Shown: piece by piece, positions 21,623 to 30,319 of the stretch
Layout: every line of letters begins with the position of its first letter
Position numbering within the stretch: the stretch's first letter is position 1
Assembly: GCA_938004375.1 (NCBI GenBank)
Contig: CALKWH010000149.1
Location: 1-35,355 of the forward strand
DNA: 35,355 nt
Reading direction: 5' to 3'
Source of the DNA: an uncultured Pseudomonadota bacterium
Lineage (GTDB): Bacteria > Myxococcota_A > Polyangia > HGW-17
Program-made: the position numbers and the translations under genes
Notes under the pieces: model-generated
Database searches by the model: none
What the model saw: the letters and a program-made list of their open reading frames with translations, nothing else
What the model was told of the DNA's origin: nothing

Positions 21623-22993
21623 ATGCGCGAAAAACACCCCATGACGATTCTCCCGTGCCTGGTGGCCCTCCTCTGGACCCAGCCCGCGCCGGACCCGGGG
21701 CCGGGGCTCCCGCGGCGCCCGTACGTGCAGCACGTCACGCCGGAGGGGCTGTCCCTGCTCTGGCAGACGCAACGCCCGGAGACCTGCGACGTGCGCCTGC
21801 GCAGCCTGACGACCCGGGACACCTGGGAGCGCACCTCGGGCCCCGCGCAGCACCACGAGGTCCGCTTCGAGGGGCTGGTGCCCTCGGCGCGCTACGAATA
21901 CACGGTCTCGACCGCCGCGGGCACCTTCCGCGCGACCGTGCGGACCGCGCCGGCCACCGGCAGCGCCGAGCCCTTCACCTTCCTGGTCTACGGCGACACC
22001 CGCAACGGGCACGGCGTGCATCGGGCCCTGGCCCAGGTCATGGCCTTCGACGACGCGGATTTCGTGATCCACACCGGCGACTTCGTGAGCGACGGCCAGC
22101 GCCACGACAAATGGAACCTGTTCCTCGAGTACTCCTGGCCGCTGATGCGCCGCATGCCGCTGTACCCCACCCTGGGGAACCACGAGAACGCCTTCGGGGA
22201 CGGCCTCGACCTGTACCGCAGGAACTTCGAGGTGCCCGACGACGGCCCGTTCCCCGAGATGGTCTACGCCTTCACCTGGGGGAACAGCCGGTTCTTCGTG
22301 CTCGACACCAACCAGGCCTTCTCGGGCGCCCCGCAGACCTCCTGGCTGCGGACCCAGCTGGCCGAAGCGGCCCTGGATCCGCGCATCCGGCACCTGTTCG
22401 TGTCCCTCCACCAGAGCGCGTACACCTCGGGTCCCCACGGACCCCAGCAGGACCTGCTCGACTCGGGCCTGGTGGACGACCTGCGCCACCACGGCGTGCT
22501 CATGACCTTCTCCGCCCACGACCATTTCTACGAGCGGGGCCGGGTCGACGGCCTCCACTACGTCATCACCGCCGGCGGCGGCGCTCCCATCTACGCCATC
22601 AAGACGCACCAGCCTCATTCGCTCGTCACGGAGACGGTGCACCATTACTGCCGCCTGCGGGTGGAGGGGGACCTCGTGGAACTGACCGCAGTCCGGCTGG
22701 ACGGGTCCCTGCTGGACTCCCTGGTCCTGCGCCGCGCGCCCGGACCCTCCGAGGGGTCCGGCCCCAGACACGTGGTGGTGCGGGAGCACCGGGCGACCGG
22801 CCGGGAGACGCCGGCGGCCTTCGTCGCACCACCGGGGCCACCGCCGCCGACCCTCCCGTGGCAGGACGACGCCCCGCGGTCGGGCGTCGACGCCCCGCGG
22901 TCGCGGAATCCCCTCTTCGGCGCTGCGCTGGTCCTCGGCGGGGCCGCGGTCGCCCTCCTCTTCCTGGCGCTGCGGCGGCGCCGACGCTCCTGA
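21623..22993 (+). CDS. Tail-anchored purple-acid-phosphatase-like metallophosphoesterase (copy 1)
   Basis: The start at 21623 (MREKHP) aligns with the second copy at 23025; the ATG at 21521 would add an Asp-Phe microsatellite translation and is rejected. The protein has a signal peptide, an N-terminal fibronectin-III-like domain ('PYVQHVTPEGLSLLWQT', 'YEYTVST') and a metallophosphoesterase domain: YGDTRNG, HTGDFV, GNHEN, then SAHDHFYERG. These are the ligands of a dinuclear metal centre in the purple acid phosphatase clade. A hydrophobic helix (NPLFGAALVLGG...) followed by arginines anchors the C-terminus in the membrane. The catalytic domain should face the periplasm or surface. It is tandemly duplicated with the next gene, 31 bases apart. 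Confidence 0.88.
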   Translation: MREKHPMTILPCLVALLWTQPAPDPGPGLPRRPYVQHVTPEGLSLLWQTQRPETCDVRLRSLTTRDTWERTSGPAQHHEVRFEGLVPSARYEYTVSTAAGTFRATVRTAPATGSAEPFTFLVYGDTRNGHGVHRALAQVMAFDDADFVIHTGDFVSDGQRHDKWNLFLEYSWPLMRRMPLYPTLGNHENAFGDGLDLYRRNFEVPDDGPFPEMVYAFTWGNSRFFVLDTNQAFSGAPQTSWLRTQLAEAALDPRIRHLFVSLHQSAYTSGPHGPQQDLLDSGLVDDLRHHGVLMTFSAHDHFYERGRVDGLHYVITAGGGAPIYAIKTHQPHSLVTETVHHYCRLRVEGDLVELTAVRLDGSLLDSLVLRRAPGPSEGSGPRHVVVREHRATGRETPAAFVAPPGPPPPTLPWQDDAPRSGVDAPRSRNPLFGAALVLGGAAVALLFLALRRRRRS

Positions 22994-23024
22994 CAGCCAG
23001 AAACAGCTGGCCATCCGGTCCGGA

Positions 23025-24377
23025 ATGCGCGAAAAACGCACCATGACGACCCTGCCCCTGTTCCTCGCCCTCCTGCTGGTCCAGCCCGCGCCGGTCCGCC
23101 CCCGGGACCAGCTCGCCCGCGACCCCTACGTGCAGCACGTGACCCCCACCGCGCTGACAATTATGTGGGAGACCCACGGCCCGCAGACCTGTGCCGTGCG
23201 CCTGAGGAGCCTCACGACCTCAGACTCGTGGGAGAAGACCTCCGGCCCCGGCGAGGACCACGAGGTCCGCTTCGAGGGCCTGGTGCCCGGCGCGCGCTAC
23301 GAGTACACGGTCACCACTGCGTCCGGCCCCATCTCGGACACCGTGCGGACCGCCCCCGGCGGCGAAGAGCCCTTCACGTTCCTGGTCTACGGCGACACCC
23401 GCCACGGCCATGGTGTCCACCGTCACCTGGTCAAGGCCCTCGAGTTCGACCCCGCCTCCTTCGTGCTGCACACCGGCGACTTCGTCGACGACGGCCTGAA
23501 GAAGGTCAACTGGCACCGCTTCTTCACCCTCTCCCACCCGCTGATGCGGCGCGTGCCGCTCTACCCGACTGTGGGCAACCACGAGAACGCCTTCGAACGC
23601 GGCCTCGACCTGTATCGCCGCTTCTTCGCCGTGCCCGACGACGGTCCCCAGCCCGAGGTGGTCTACGCCTTCAACTGGGGCAACAGCCGCTTCTTCGTGC
23701 TCAACACCAACAAGCCCTTCGTGGGCGCCCCCCAGACCGCTTGGCTGCGCGCCCAACTGAAGGAGGCCGCGGCCGACCCGAAGCTCCGCCACCTGTTCGT
23801 CTCGGTGCACCACAGCCCGTACACCTCCGGGCCCCACGGCCCCAACGAGGAGCTCCTCGAGTCCGGCCTGGTGGACGACCTGCGCCGCTTCGGCGTGGAC
23901 CTGATCTTCGCCGGACACGACCACATCTACGAGCGCGGACGCGTGGACGGCCTGAATTATGCAATCACCGCCGGAGGTGGCGCCCCGATCTATTACATCA
24001 AACATAATCGCCCCTACAGCCTGGTGACCGAGCCCACCTACCACTATGCCCGCGTTCTGGTCGACGGCGACCTGATCGAGTTCTCCGCCCACCGGCTGGA
24101 CGGGTCGCTGCTGGACTACGTGCACCTGCGCCGCCAGCAGCCGGCCCCGGACGGCTCCGTGCGTGTCGAGGTGGTGCGCGAGCACGGCAAGCCCGCGCCC
24201 ATGGTGCCCGAGACCCCGCCCCCGCCGACGCCCCCGTTCGGCAAGCGCAAGGACCTGCCGGCCTCCGGGGAGGACCCCGGCGTCCCGTGGCTGTTCATCG
24301 GCCTCACCGGCCTGGCCTTGGGCGCCGCCGGCCTGGGCGCCTGGCTCCGCCGGCGCAGGGTCCGAAAGCGTAAATAA
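23025..24377 (+). CDS. Tail-anchored purple-acid-phosphatase-like metallophosphoesterase (copy 2)
   Basis: This 450-residue paralogue of the preceding gene has the same order: signal peptide, fibronectin-III-like domain (DPYVQHVTPTALTIMWET), metallophosphoesterase motifs YGDTRHG, HTGDFV, GNHEN and AGHDHIYERG, a Pro-rich stretch and a C-terminal helix ending in RRRRVRKRK. In copy 1 the last block reads SAHDH, where the usual glycine is replaced by alanine; copy 2 keeps AGHDH. The short leader (CTGGCCATCCGG...GAATGCGCGAAAAAC) is shared with copy 1, so the duplication included upstream bases. A methionine six codons in (23043) could also serve as start. The substrate is unknown. Confidence 0.88.
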   Translation: MREKRTMTTLPLFLALLLVQPAPVRPRDQLARDPYVQHVTPTALTIMWETHGPQTCAVRLRSLTTSDSWEKTSGPGEDHEVRFEGLVPGARYEYTVTTASGPISDTVRTAPGGEEPFTFLVYGDTRHGHGVHRHLVKALEFDPASFVLHTGDFVDDGLKKVNWHRFFTLSHPLMRRVPLYPTVGNHENAFERGLDLYRRFFAVPDDGPQPEVVYAFNWGNSRFFVLNTNKPFVGAPQTAWLRAQLKEAAADPKLRHLFVSVHHSPYTSGPHGPNEELLESGLVDDLRRFGVDLIFAGHDHIYERGRVDGLNYAITAGGGAPIYYIKHNRPYSLVTEPTYHYARVLVDGDLIEFSAHRLDGSLLDYVHLRRQQPAPDGSVRVEVVREHGKPAPMVPETPPPPTPPFGKRKDLPASGEDPGVPWLFIGLTGLALGAAGLGAWLRRRRVRKRK

Positions 24378-24394
24378 GAGACCGGATTCCGGCG

Positions 24395-24422
24395 TTGACA
24401 TTCCAAATTTCATAAGCATAAG
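24395..24422 (+). promoter_or_regulatory. Promoter of the efflux operon
   Basis: TTGACA (24395-24400), 16 bases, CATAAG (24417-24422). The region is AT-rich and follows the phosphatase stop by 17 bases. An AGGAGG ribosome site (24440-24445) precedes the TolC-like gene. Confidence 0.55.
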
Positions 24423-24453
24423 TAACAACTGACTTTGTCAGGAGGCCGGGGCT

Positions 24454-25779
24454 ATGCGAACTCCCTTTTTTCTTTTGTTTTTGTCCCTATTTAATTGCGC
24501 CGGAGCGCGGCTGCGCCCTGAGGTAATGGCGGAGCCCCTTTCCCTCCCCCTACATCTGGTAAGGACGTCCGGCGCGCCCATCGCCGAACCCGCGGGCGAG
24601 TTGGACCTCCCCACGGCCCTGGCCCTCACCCTCCAACATCATCCGCAGCTGCAGGGAGCCGCGGATCTCGATCGGCTACGGGCCGCCCGCATCCGGGCCG
24701 CCAGGGTGGCTCCCAACCCCACCCTCGAGTTCACCGCCGAGGACTTCCTGGGCTCCGGCCCCTTCAGGGGCGTGGGCGGCAGCCAGTGGACGCTCACCGT
24801 GAGCCAGCTCGTCGAGCTCGGGGGCAAGCCCGAGGCGCGGGCCGCCCTGGCCGGGGCCCAACATGGGGTGGAGGCCGCCCAGCTCCGGCTGACCCGCCTC
24901 GCCGTGCTCTCCACCGTGGCACTGGACTTCGCCCGCCTCGTCCACCTGCAGGAGCGCCGATCCAACCTGGAGGCCCAGCTGGAGAACGCGGTCGGGCTCG
25001 AGCAGGCCATCGCCGCCCGCGTCGAGGCGGGCAAGGACAGCGCTCTCCAGTTGCGCCAGTACCAGATACAACTTTCCCTGTCGCGGTTCGATCTGCAGGA
25101 GCTGGACCGGGCCATCGCCGCGGCCCGCGCGCGCCTGGCGTCCCACTGGGGGGCCAGGGAGCCGCGATTCCGCGTAGCCGTGGGACGCTTCTCCGTGCCC
25201 CGGTCCCTTCCCGCCCCGGGGGAGCTCCGGGAGCGCCTGAGCCGGCACCCCGAGCTCCAGGTGCGCCAGGCCCAGATTGCCCAACTGCGCGCCGAGCGGG
25301 AGCTAGAGCGCCGTTTGGGGACCCCGGATGTCGAACTGACCCTGGGCGTGCGGCTGGTGGCCGAGGACCGCAACGCCGCGATGGTGGGCGGACTATCCCT
25401 GCCCCTGCCGGTGTGGGACCGGCGCCGCGAGGCGGTGGACGCCCTCGACGCCCAGGTGCGCGTGGCCGAGCGGGATGCGGCCTCCCAGGCGTTCCTCCTG
25501 GGTCAGCAGGTCGAGCGTCTGCTCGCCGAGTTCGAGCGGACCCGCGCCGAGCTCCTGCTGCTCGAGGAGACCGTCCTGCCCGAGGTGGAGACGAACCTCG
25601 GCCTCTTCCGGGAGGGCTTCGCCATGGGTCGCTTCACCATCCTGGAGATGCTCGAGACCCAGCGTTCGCGGTTCGAGCTGCGCGAGCGCATCCTGACCGC
25701 CAGGCTCGCGCTCCAGACGGCGGTCCTCGAACTGGAGCTCCTCACCGGCGTTCGCCTGGAGTCCGGAGGTGCGAAATGA
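24454..25779 (+). CDS. TolC/CzcC-like outer-membrane efflux protein
   Basis: The 441-residue protein begins with a lipoprotein-type signal peptide (LFNC) and has two repeats of the outer-membrane efflux protein fold: 'ALALTLQHHPQLQGA...RAARVAPNPTLEF', 'QLVELGGKPEARAALA', later 'LSLPLPVWDRRREAVDAL', and a C-terminal 'GRFTILEMLETQRSRFELRE'. This is the layout of CzcC/CusC, which forms the channel through the outer membrane. The first 60 bases are unusually AT-rich. Its stop codon overlaps the start of the adaptor gene (ATGA), so the operon is coupled. Confidence 0.92.
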   Translation: MRTPFFLLFLSLFNCAGARLRPEVMAEPLSLPLHLVRTSGAPIAEPAGELDLPTALALTLQHHPQLQGAADLDRLRAARIRAARVAPNPTLEFTAEDFLGSGPFRGVGGSQWTLTVSQLVELGGKPEARAALAGAQHGVEAAQLRLTRLAVLSTVALDFARLVHLQERRSNLEAQLENAVGLEQAIAARVEAGKDSALQLRQYQIQLSLSRFDLQELDRAIAAARARLASHWGAREPRFRVAVGRFSVPRSLPAPGELRERLSRHPELQVRQAQIAQLRAERELERRLGTPDVELTLGVRLVAEDRNAAMVGGLSLPLPVWDRRREAVDALDAQVRVAERDAASQAFLLGQQVERLLAEFERTRAELLLLEETVLPEVETNLGLFREGFAMGRFTILEMLETQRSRFELRERILTARLALQTAVLELELLTGVRLESGGAK

Positions 25780-26921
25780 ACCGTTCCCCGATGATCCCGT
25801 TCCTGCTGCTCCTGGCCTTTTGGGCCCTGCCCGCCGCCTGCGGCAAGGACGGCGCCGACCCCGGCGCAGCGAAGGGCCGTTCGTCCGAGCTCGCCATCGA
25901 CGCCGAGCGCCTCCGACGCACCGGCGTCGAGGTGACCCCGGCAGCCGGCGGGGAGCTCGCGCGCACCCTCCCGCTGCTGGGAAACCTCGTGCCCAACGAA
26001 CACAACACCGTGAAGGTGGCCGCGGGCATCGGCGGCATCGTCCGGGAACTCCCGGTGAAGGTCGGCGACGTCGTCAAGGAGGGCGACACCCTCGCGGTGA
26101 TCGAGAGCAAGGAGGCCGCGGACGTGGCGTTTCTCTATCTCGAGCAGCAGCAGCGCTGGAGCTTCGCCCGGCAGGCCTACGACCGGGAGAAGTCCCTGCT
26201 CGAGAAGAAGCTCGGCACGTTCGAGAGCCTGCGCGCCGCCCAGAACGAGCTGCAGAAGGGCCAGCTCGACCTGCAGTTGACCACGCAGAAACTCCGGATG
26301 CTGGGCCTGCTGGACAAGGATGGAAAGCTGGCCGCCAGTCCCGCGCGGATCAGCACCTTCACCCTGCGCAGCCCCATCGAGGGGACGGTCACCGCGCGCC
26401 ACGCGCTCCGGGGGGAGCACGCCCCGGCCGACCGGGAGCTCTTCACCCTCATGAACCTCACGTCGGTCTGGCTCGAGGTCAAGGCGCCCCAGACCGCGGT
26501 CCGGATGACCAGGGTCGGCCAGGAGATCCAGGTCGTGAACGACCAGCTCGACCTGCGGACCCGGAGCGTGGTCGTGTTCGTCTCCCCGGTGGCCGACGCG
26601 GCCTCGCGCACCGTGCTGGTCCGCCTCCTGCTCGCCAACACCGATGGCCGATGGCGGCCGGGCTCCTGCGCGACGGCCGAGTTCGTGGACGAAAAGCGCA
26701 CGGTCTCCGTCCGCCTGCCCCGGGACGCGGTCGTCACCCTCGACGACGCGCCGTCGGTCTTCGTCGAGACCCGCCCGGGCGTCTTCCAGGTGCGGCGCGT
26801 GGTCACCGGTCTCGAGGACCGCAACCACGTCGAGATTCAGCAAGGCCTCGACCCCGGGGAGCGCGTCGTGACCCGTCACGCGCTCTTCCTCAAGGGGGAG
26901 TGGCTCTCGATGGAGGAGTGA
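25776..26921 (+). CDS. CzcB-like periplasmic adaptor of RND efflux pump (lipoprotein)
   Basis: The 381-residue membrane-fusion protein has a lipobox (LPAAC), a lipoyl/biotinyl-like half-motif 'VKVGDVVKEGDTLAVIES' near residues 95-112, an alpha-hairpin (around 115-170), the returning half 'FTLRSPIEGTVTARHALRGEHA' and beta-barrel segments. It links the inner-membrane pump to the outer-membrane channel. No Met- or His-rich metal-binding N-terminus of the CusB kind is seen. The GGAGGT ribosome site lies in the end of the TolC-like gene. The pump gene begins one base after its stop. Confidence 0.92.
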   Translation: MNRSPMIPFLLLLAFWALPAACGKDGADPGAAKGRSSELAIDAERLRRTGVEVTPAAGGELARTLPLLGNLVPNEHNTVKVAAGIGGIVRELPVKVGDVVKEGDTLAVIESKEAADVAFLYLEQQQRWSFARQAYDREKSLLEKKLGTFESLRAAQNELQKGQLDLQLTTQKLRMLGLLDKDGKLAASPARISTFTLRSPIEGTVTARHALRGEHAPADRELFTLMNLTSVWLEVKAPQTAVRMTRVGQEIQVVNDQLDLRTRSVVVFVSPVADAASRTVLVRLLLANTDGRWRPGSCATAEFVDEKRTVSVRLPRDAVVTLDDAPSVFVETRPGVFQVRRVVTGLEDRNHVEIQQGLDPGERVVTRHALFLKGEWLSMEE

Positions 26922-26922
26922 C

Positions 26923-29900
26923 ATGCTCGCCTCCCTGATCCGCTTCGCCCTCTCCCAGCGCCTGCTGGTGGTCATCCTCGCGATCGTCGTCGCGGTCATG
27001 GGGCTCCTCTCCTTCCGGGAGCTGCCCATCGACGCCTATCCGGACATCTCCACCACCCAGGTCCAGATCATCGTCAAGGCCGACGGCATGTCCCCCCAGG
27101 AGGTGGAGAGCCGGGTCACGCGGCCCATCGAGACGGCGGTGCGCGGCATCCCGCGCCAGACGATCCTGCGCTCGATGACCAAATACGCGCTCACCGTCAT
27201 CACCGTGGACTTCGAGGAGGGGACCGACATCTACTGGGCGAGGACCCAGGTGGGCGAGCGGCTCGGCCCGGTCCTCGCCGAGCTCCCCGGCAACGTCGAG
27301 GCCCAACTGGCCCCCATCACCACACCGCTGTCGGACATCTACATGTTCCTCGTGGAGGGCGACGGCTACACCTCCATGCAGCTGCGGGACCTCCTCGACT
27401 GGACCATCCGACCCCGGCTGCTCGGGGTTGACGGCGTGGCCGACGTGAACTCCCTGGGCGGCGAGGTGCGGTCCTTCCGCGTCGTCCCGCGCCCGGCCGA
27501 TCTGCTGCAACTGGGCCTGCACCTGGACGACCTGGCCGCCGCCGTGGAGCGCAACAACCGCAACGCGGCTGGCGACCGGATCTCGGTCCAGGACGAGGTC
27601 GTGCTCGTGCAGACCCACGGCCAGCTGCACGGCCTCGAGGACCTGCGCCAGGTGGTCGTCGCCCAGCGCGAAGGACGCACCGTGCGCCTCGGCGACGTCG
27701 CCGACGTCTCCGTGGGCGCCGTCTCCCGGTACGGCGGGGTCACCGCCAACGGCCGCGGGGAGGCCGTCCAGGGCCTCGTGCTGCTGCGCCGCGGCGCCAA
27801 CGGCCGCAAGACGGTCCAGGCCGTCAAGGCCGAGCTGGCGCGCACCGCCGACGCCCTCCCCCGTGGCGTGCGGATCACGCCCTTCTACGACCGCTCCACG
27901 CTCATCACGACGGCCGTGAACACGGTGAACTGGTCCCTGCTCCAGGCCATCGTCTTGGTCCTGGTGGTGCTATTCCTGTTCCTCGGGAACCTCCGCAGCG
28001 CCCTCACGGCCGGCGCCATCCTGCCCCTCTCGGTGCTGGGCGTCTTCGTCATCATGCGCCAGCTCGGCATCACGGCGAACCTGATGTCCCTGGGCGGCCT
28101 AGCCATCGCCATCGGCATCCTGGTCGACTCCTCGGTGGTCGTGACCGAGAACGTCCACAACTATCTCAGTTCCGGCTCGACCCACGTCCACCCGCTGCAC
28201 CACGTGTTCCGCGCCGTGCGGGAGGTCGCCGTGCCGGTCGTGACGGCCGTGCTCGTCATCGTGGCCTCGCTGTTCCCGGTCTGGTCCCTGTCCGGCGTCG
28301 AGGGCAAACTGTTCTCCCCGCTGGCGGCCACGCTCATCCTGGCCGTGCTGGTGTCGATGGTCCTCTCGCTCACCTTCATCCCGGTGCTGGGGAGCCTGCT
28401 GATGCGCCCGGCGAAGGAGGCGACCCCATGGCTCATCCGGATACTGGTCGCCGCCTACCGGCCCGCCCTCGCCTGGGTGCTCGGGCACCGCAAGTTCAGC
28501 GTCGCCGTGGGCGTGGCCCTGCTGGCGGTCTCGGTCGCCCTGTTCCCCCTGTTGGGTTCGGAGTTCCTGCCCATGCTCAACGAGGGCACGATCGTCGTCC
28601 AGACCGAGAAGATCCCGACGATCAGCCTCGAGAAGAGCCTGGAGCTGGACACCGACATCCAGAAGGCCCTCCTGGAGGTCCCCGAGGTCACGGGCGTGGT
28701 GTCGCGCACCGGCGCCGACGAGCTGCGCCTGGACCCCATGGGTTTCTACCAGACGGACCTGTACCTGGTGACCAAGCCCATGGACCAGTGGCGGCGCCCC
28801 GACCCCGAATGGCTGCGCGCGCGGCTCCGCGAGAAGCTGGGGCTGTTCCTGGGCGTCGGCGCGGGCTTCACCCAGCCCATCGACATGCGCATCTCGGAGA
28901 TGCTCACCGGGGCCAGGGCCGCCGTGGCCATCAAGATCTTCGGCAGCGACCTCGACCAGCTCGAGGAGAAGGCCCGCCTCGTCGAGCAGGTCGTCTCCTC
29001 CACCCGGGGCGCCGTCGACGTCATGCGCTCCCGGCTCGGCGGACAGAAGATGCTGGACATCCGGTTCCATCCGAGTTGTCTCGCCTGCTCCGGCGTCTCC
29101 CAGGCAGACATCAACGAGCTCGTGGGCACGGCGGTGGCCGGCCGCACCATCACCCACATCCTGCAGAACAACCGGCCCATCCCGGTCACCCTGCGCTACC
29201 CCGAGGCCGCGCGGGACACCCCCGAGGCCATCGCCGCGCTGCCCGTCCGCACCCCCGGCGGCGGCGTGCTGCCCCTCTCCGAGCTCGCCCGGGTCGGCCT
29301 GTCCGAGGGCCCCATGCAGATCACCCGGGAGAACGGCTTCCGCATGGTGGTGGTGCAGTCCAACGTCGAGGGGCGGGACGTGGTCGGCTTCGTGCGGGAG
29401 CTCCAGAAGCGCATCCAGGCCGAGGTGCCGCTGCCCGCCGGGATGTCCGTCCACTTCGGGGGCCAGTACGAGAACCAGCGCCGCACCACCGGGCGGCTCG
29501 GGATCACCATCCCGCTGGCCCTGGCCGCCATCTTCTTCCTGCTGTTCACCTCCTTCGGCAGCCTGCGCCAGGCCACCCTGATCCTCGCCAACATCCCGCT
29601 GGCCTTCGTAGGCGGCATCGTCGCCCTCTTCGCCACGGGGATGTACCTCTCTGTGCCCGCCTCCCTGGGCTTCATCGCCCTGTTCGGGCTGGCCACCGAG
29701 AACGGCGTGGTGATGATGTCCTACTATAATCAATTGCGCGAACAGGGCCTCGCCGTGAACGACGCCGTCGTGGAGGGCTCGGTCCGGCGCCTGCGCCCGG
29801 TCCTCATGACCGCCACCCTCACCATGCTGGGCCTGGTGCCCCTGCTGCTGGCCACCGGGCCCGGCTCCGAGATCCAGAAACCCCTTGCCGTGGTCGTGGT

Positions 29901-30018
29901 GGGTGGGCTACTCTCCTCCACGCTCCTGACCCTGTTCCTGCTCCCCATGGTCTACGCCTGGGTGGAGGGGAGAAGCGAGGACCGAAGCGATGAAGTGCCT
30001 GAGCATAGTGATCCATGA
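26923..30018 (+). CDS. CzcA/CusA-family RND efflux pump
   Basis: The 1,031-residue transporter shows the heavy-metal RND pattern: 'AYPDISTTQVQI', 'VESRVTRPIETAVRGIP', 'EEGTDIYWARTQVGERL', and in the fourth transmembrane helix 'SLGGLAIAIGILVDSSVVV', whose single intramembrane aspartate is more CusA-like than CzcA-like. Unusual metal-ligand candidates are His716-Pro-Ser-Cys719-Leu-Ala-Cys722 in the large second periplasmic (porter) region and an STHVHPLHH segment in the loop after TM4. Such pumps drive export by proton motive force. A soft ion (copper, silver or similar) is a reasonable inference, but the sequence does not settle it. The 3' end overlaps the next gene by 29 bases. Confidence 0.93.
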   Translation: MLASLIRFALSQRLLVVILAIVVAVMGLLSFRELPIDAYPDISTTQVQIIVKADGMSPQEVESRVTRPIETAVRGIPRQTILRSMTKYALTVITVDFEEGTDIYWARTQVGERLGPVLAELPGNVEAQLAPITTPLSDIYMFLVEGDGYTSMQLRDLLDWTIRPRLLGVDGVADVNSLGGEVRSFRVVPRPADLLQLGLHLDDLAAAVERNNRNAAGDRISVQDEVVLVQTHGQLHGLEDLRQVVVAQREGRTVRLGDVADVSVGAVSRYGGVTANGRGEAVQGLVLLRRGANGRKTVQAVKAELARTADALPRGVRITPFYDRSTLITTAVNTVNWSLLQAIVLVLVVLFLFLGNLRSALTAGAILPLSVLGVFVIMRQLGITANLMSLGGLAIAIGILVDSSVVVTENVHNYLSSGSTHVHPLHHVFRAVREVAVPVVTAVLVIVASLFPVWSLSGVEGKLFSPLAATLILAVLVSMVLSLTFIPVLGSLLMRPAKEATPWLIRILVAAYRPALAWVLGHRKFSVAVGVALLAVSVALFPLLGSEFLPMLNEGTIVVQTEKIPTISLEKSLELDTDIQKALLEVPEVTGVVSRTGADELRLDPMGFYQTDLYLVTKPMDQWRRPDPEWLRARLREKLGLFLGVGAGFTQPIDMRISEMLTGARAAVAIKIFGSDLDQLEEKARLVEQVVSSTRGAVDVMRSRLGGQKMLDIRFHPSCLACSGVSQADINELVGTAVAGRTITHILQNNRPIPVTLRYPEAARDTPEAIAALPVRTPGGGVLPLSELARVGLSEGPMQITRENGFRMVVVQSNVEGRDVVGFVRELQKRIQAEVPLPAGMSVHFGGQYENQRRTTGRLGITIPLALAAIFFLLFTSFGSLRQATLILANIPLAFVGGIVALFATGMYLSVPASLGFIALFGLATENGVVMMSYYNQLREQGLAVNDAVVEGSVRRLRPVLMTATLTMLGLVPLLLATGPGSEIQKPLAVVVVGGLLSSTLLTLFLLPMVYAWVEGRSEDRSDEVPEHSDP

Positions 30019-30298
30019 GACCGCGCGGGAGAGCCTGGGCGACCAACTGGCCCACGACCCGGCCGTCCTCCACTGGCAGGTCGCCCCGGTGCAGGGCCGC
30101 TACGCCGGCGGCGCCCAGAACCCCTTCGAGACCGCCGCCGACCGCGTGGCCGGCAACGTGCCCCGGGTCCGCTTCGACATCCTGCTCGAGGCGTCCCACG
30201 TCGCCGACGTCGTCGGCCGGGTGCGGATGTGCCGGACCTGCGTCAAGGGCCGCGGCCTGTGGTGGGTGACCGACCTGGACGACCACGGCGAGCTCTGA
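29990..30298 (+). CDS. DUF3240-family small protein linked to the efflux pump
   Basis: This 102-residue protein matches the DUF3240 pattern: an N-terminal 'MKCLSIVIHE' strand, a central 'VPRVRFDILLEAS' strand and a C-terminal 'WWVTDL'. DUF3240 genes typically sit directly after CzcA/CusA-type pumps, as here, and the fold is predicted to be PII-like. An odd feature is Cys81-Arg-Thr-Cys84 in the usual loop before the last strand; together with Cys3 it could bind metal. The overlap with the pump gene (29 bases) argues for coupled translation. A regulatory or metal-chaperone role is plausible, not shown. Confidence 0.8.
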   Translation: MKCLSIVIHETARESLGDQLAHDPAVLHWQVAPVQGRYAGGAQNPFETAADRVAGNVPRVRFDILLEASHVADVVGRVRMCRTCVKGRGLWWVTDLDDHGEL

Positions 30299-30319
30299 TC
30301 CGACCCCCGAAAGGACCCC

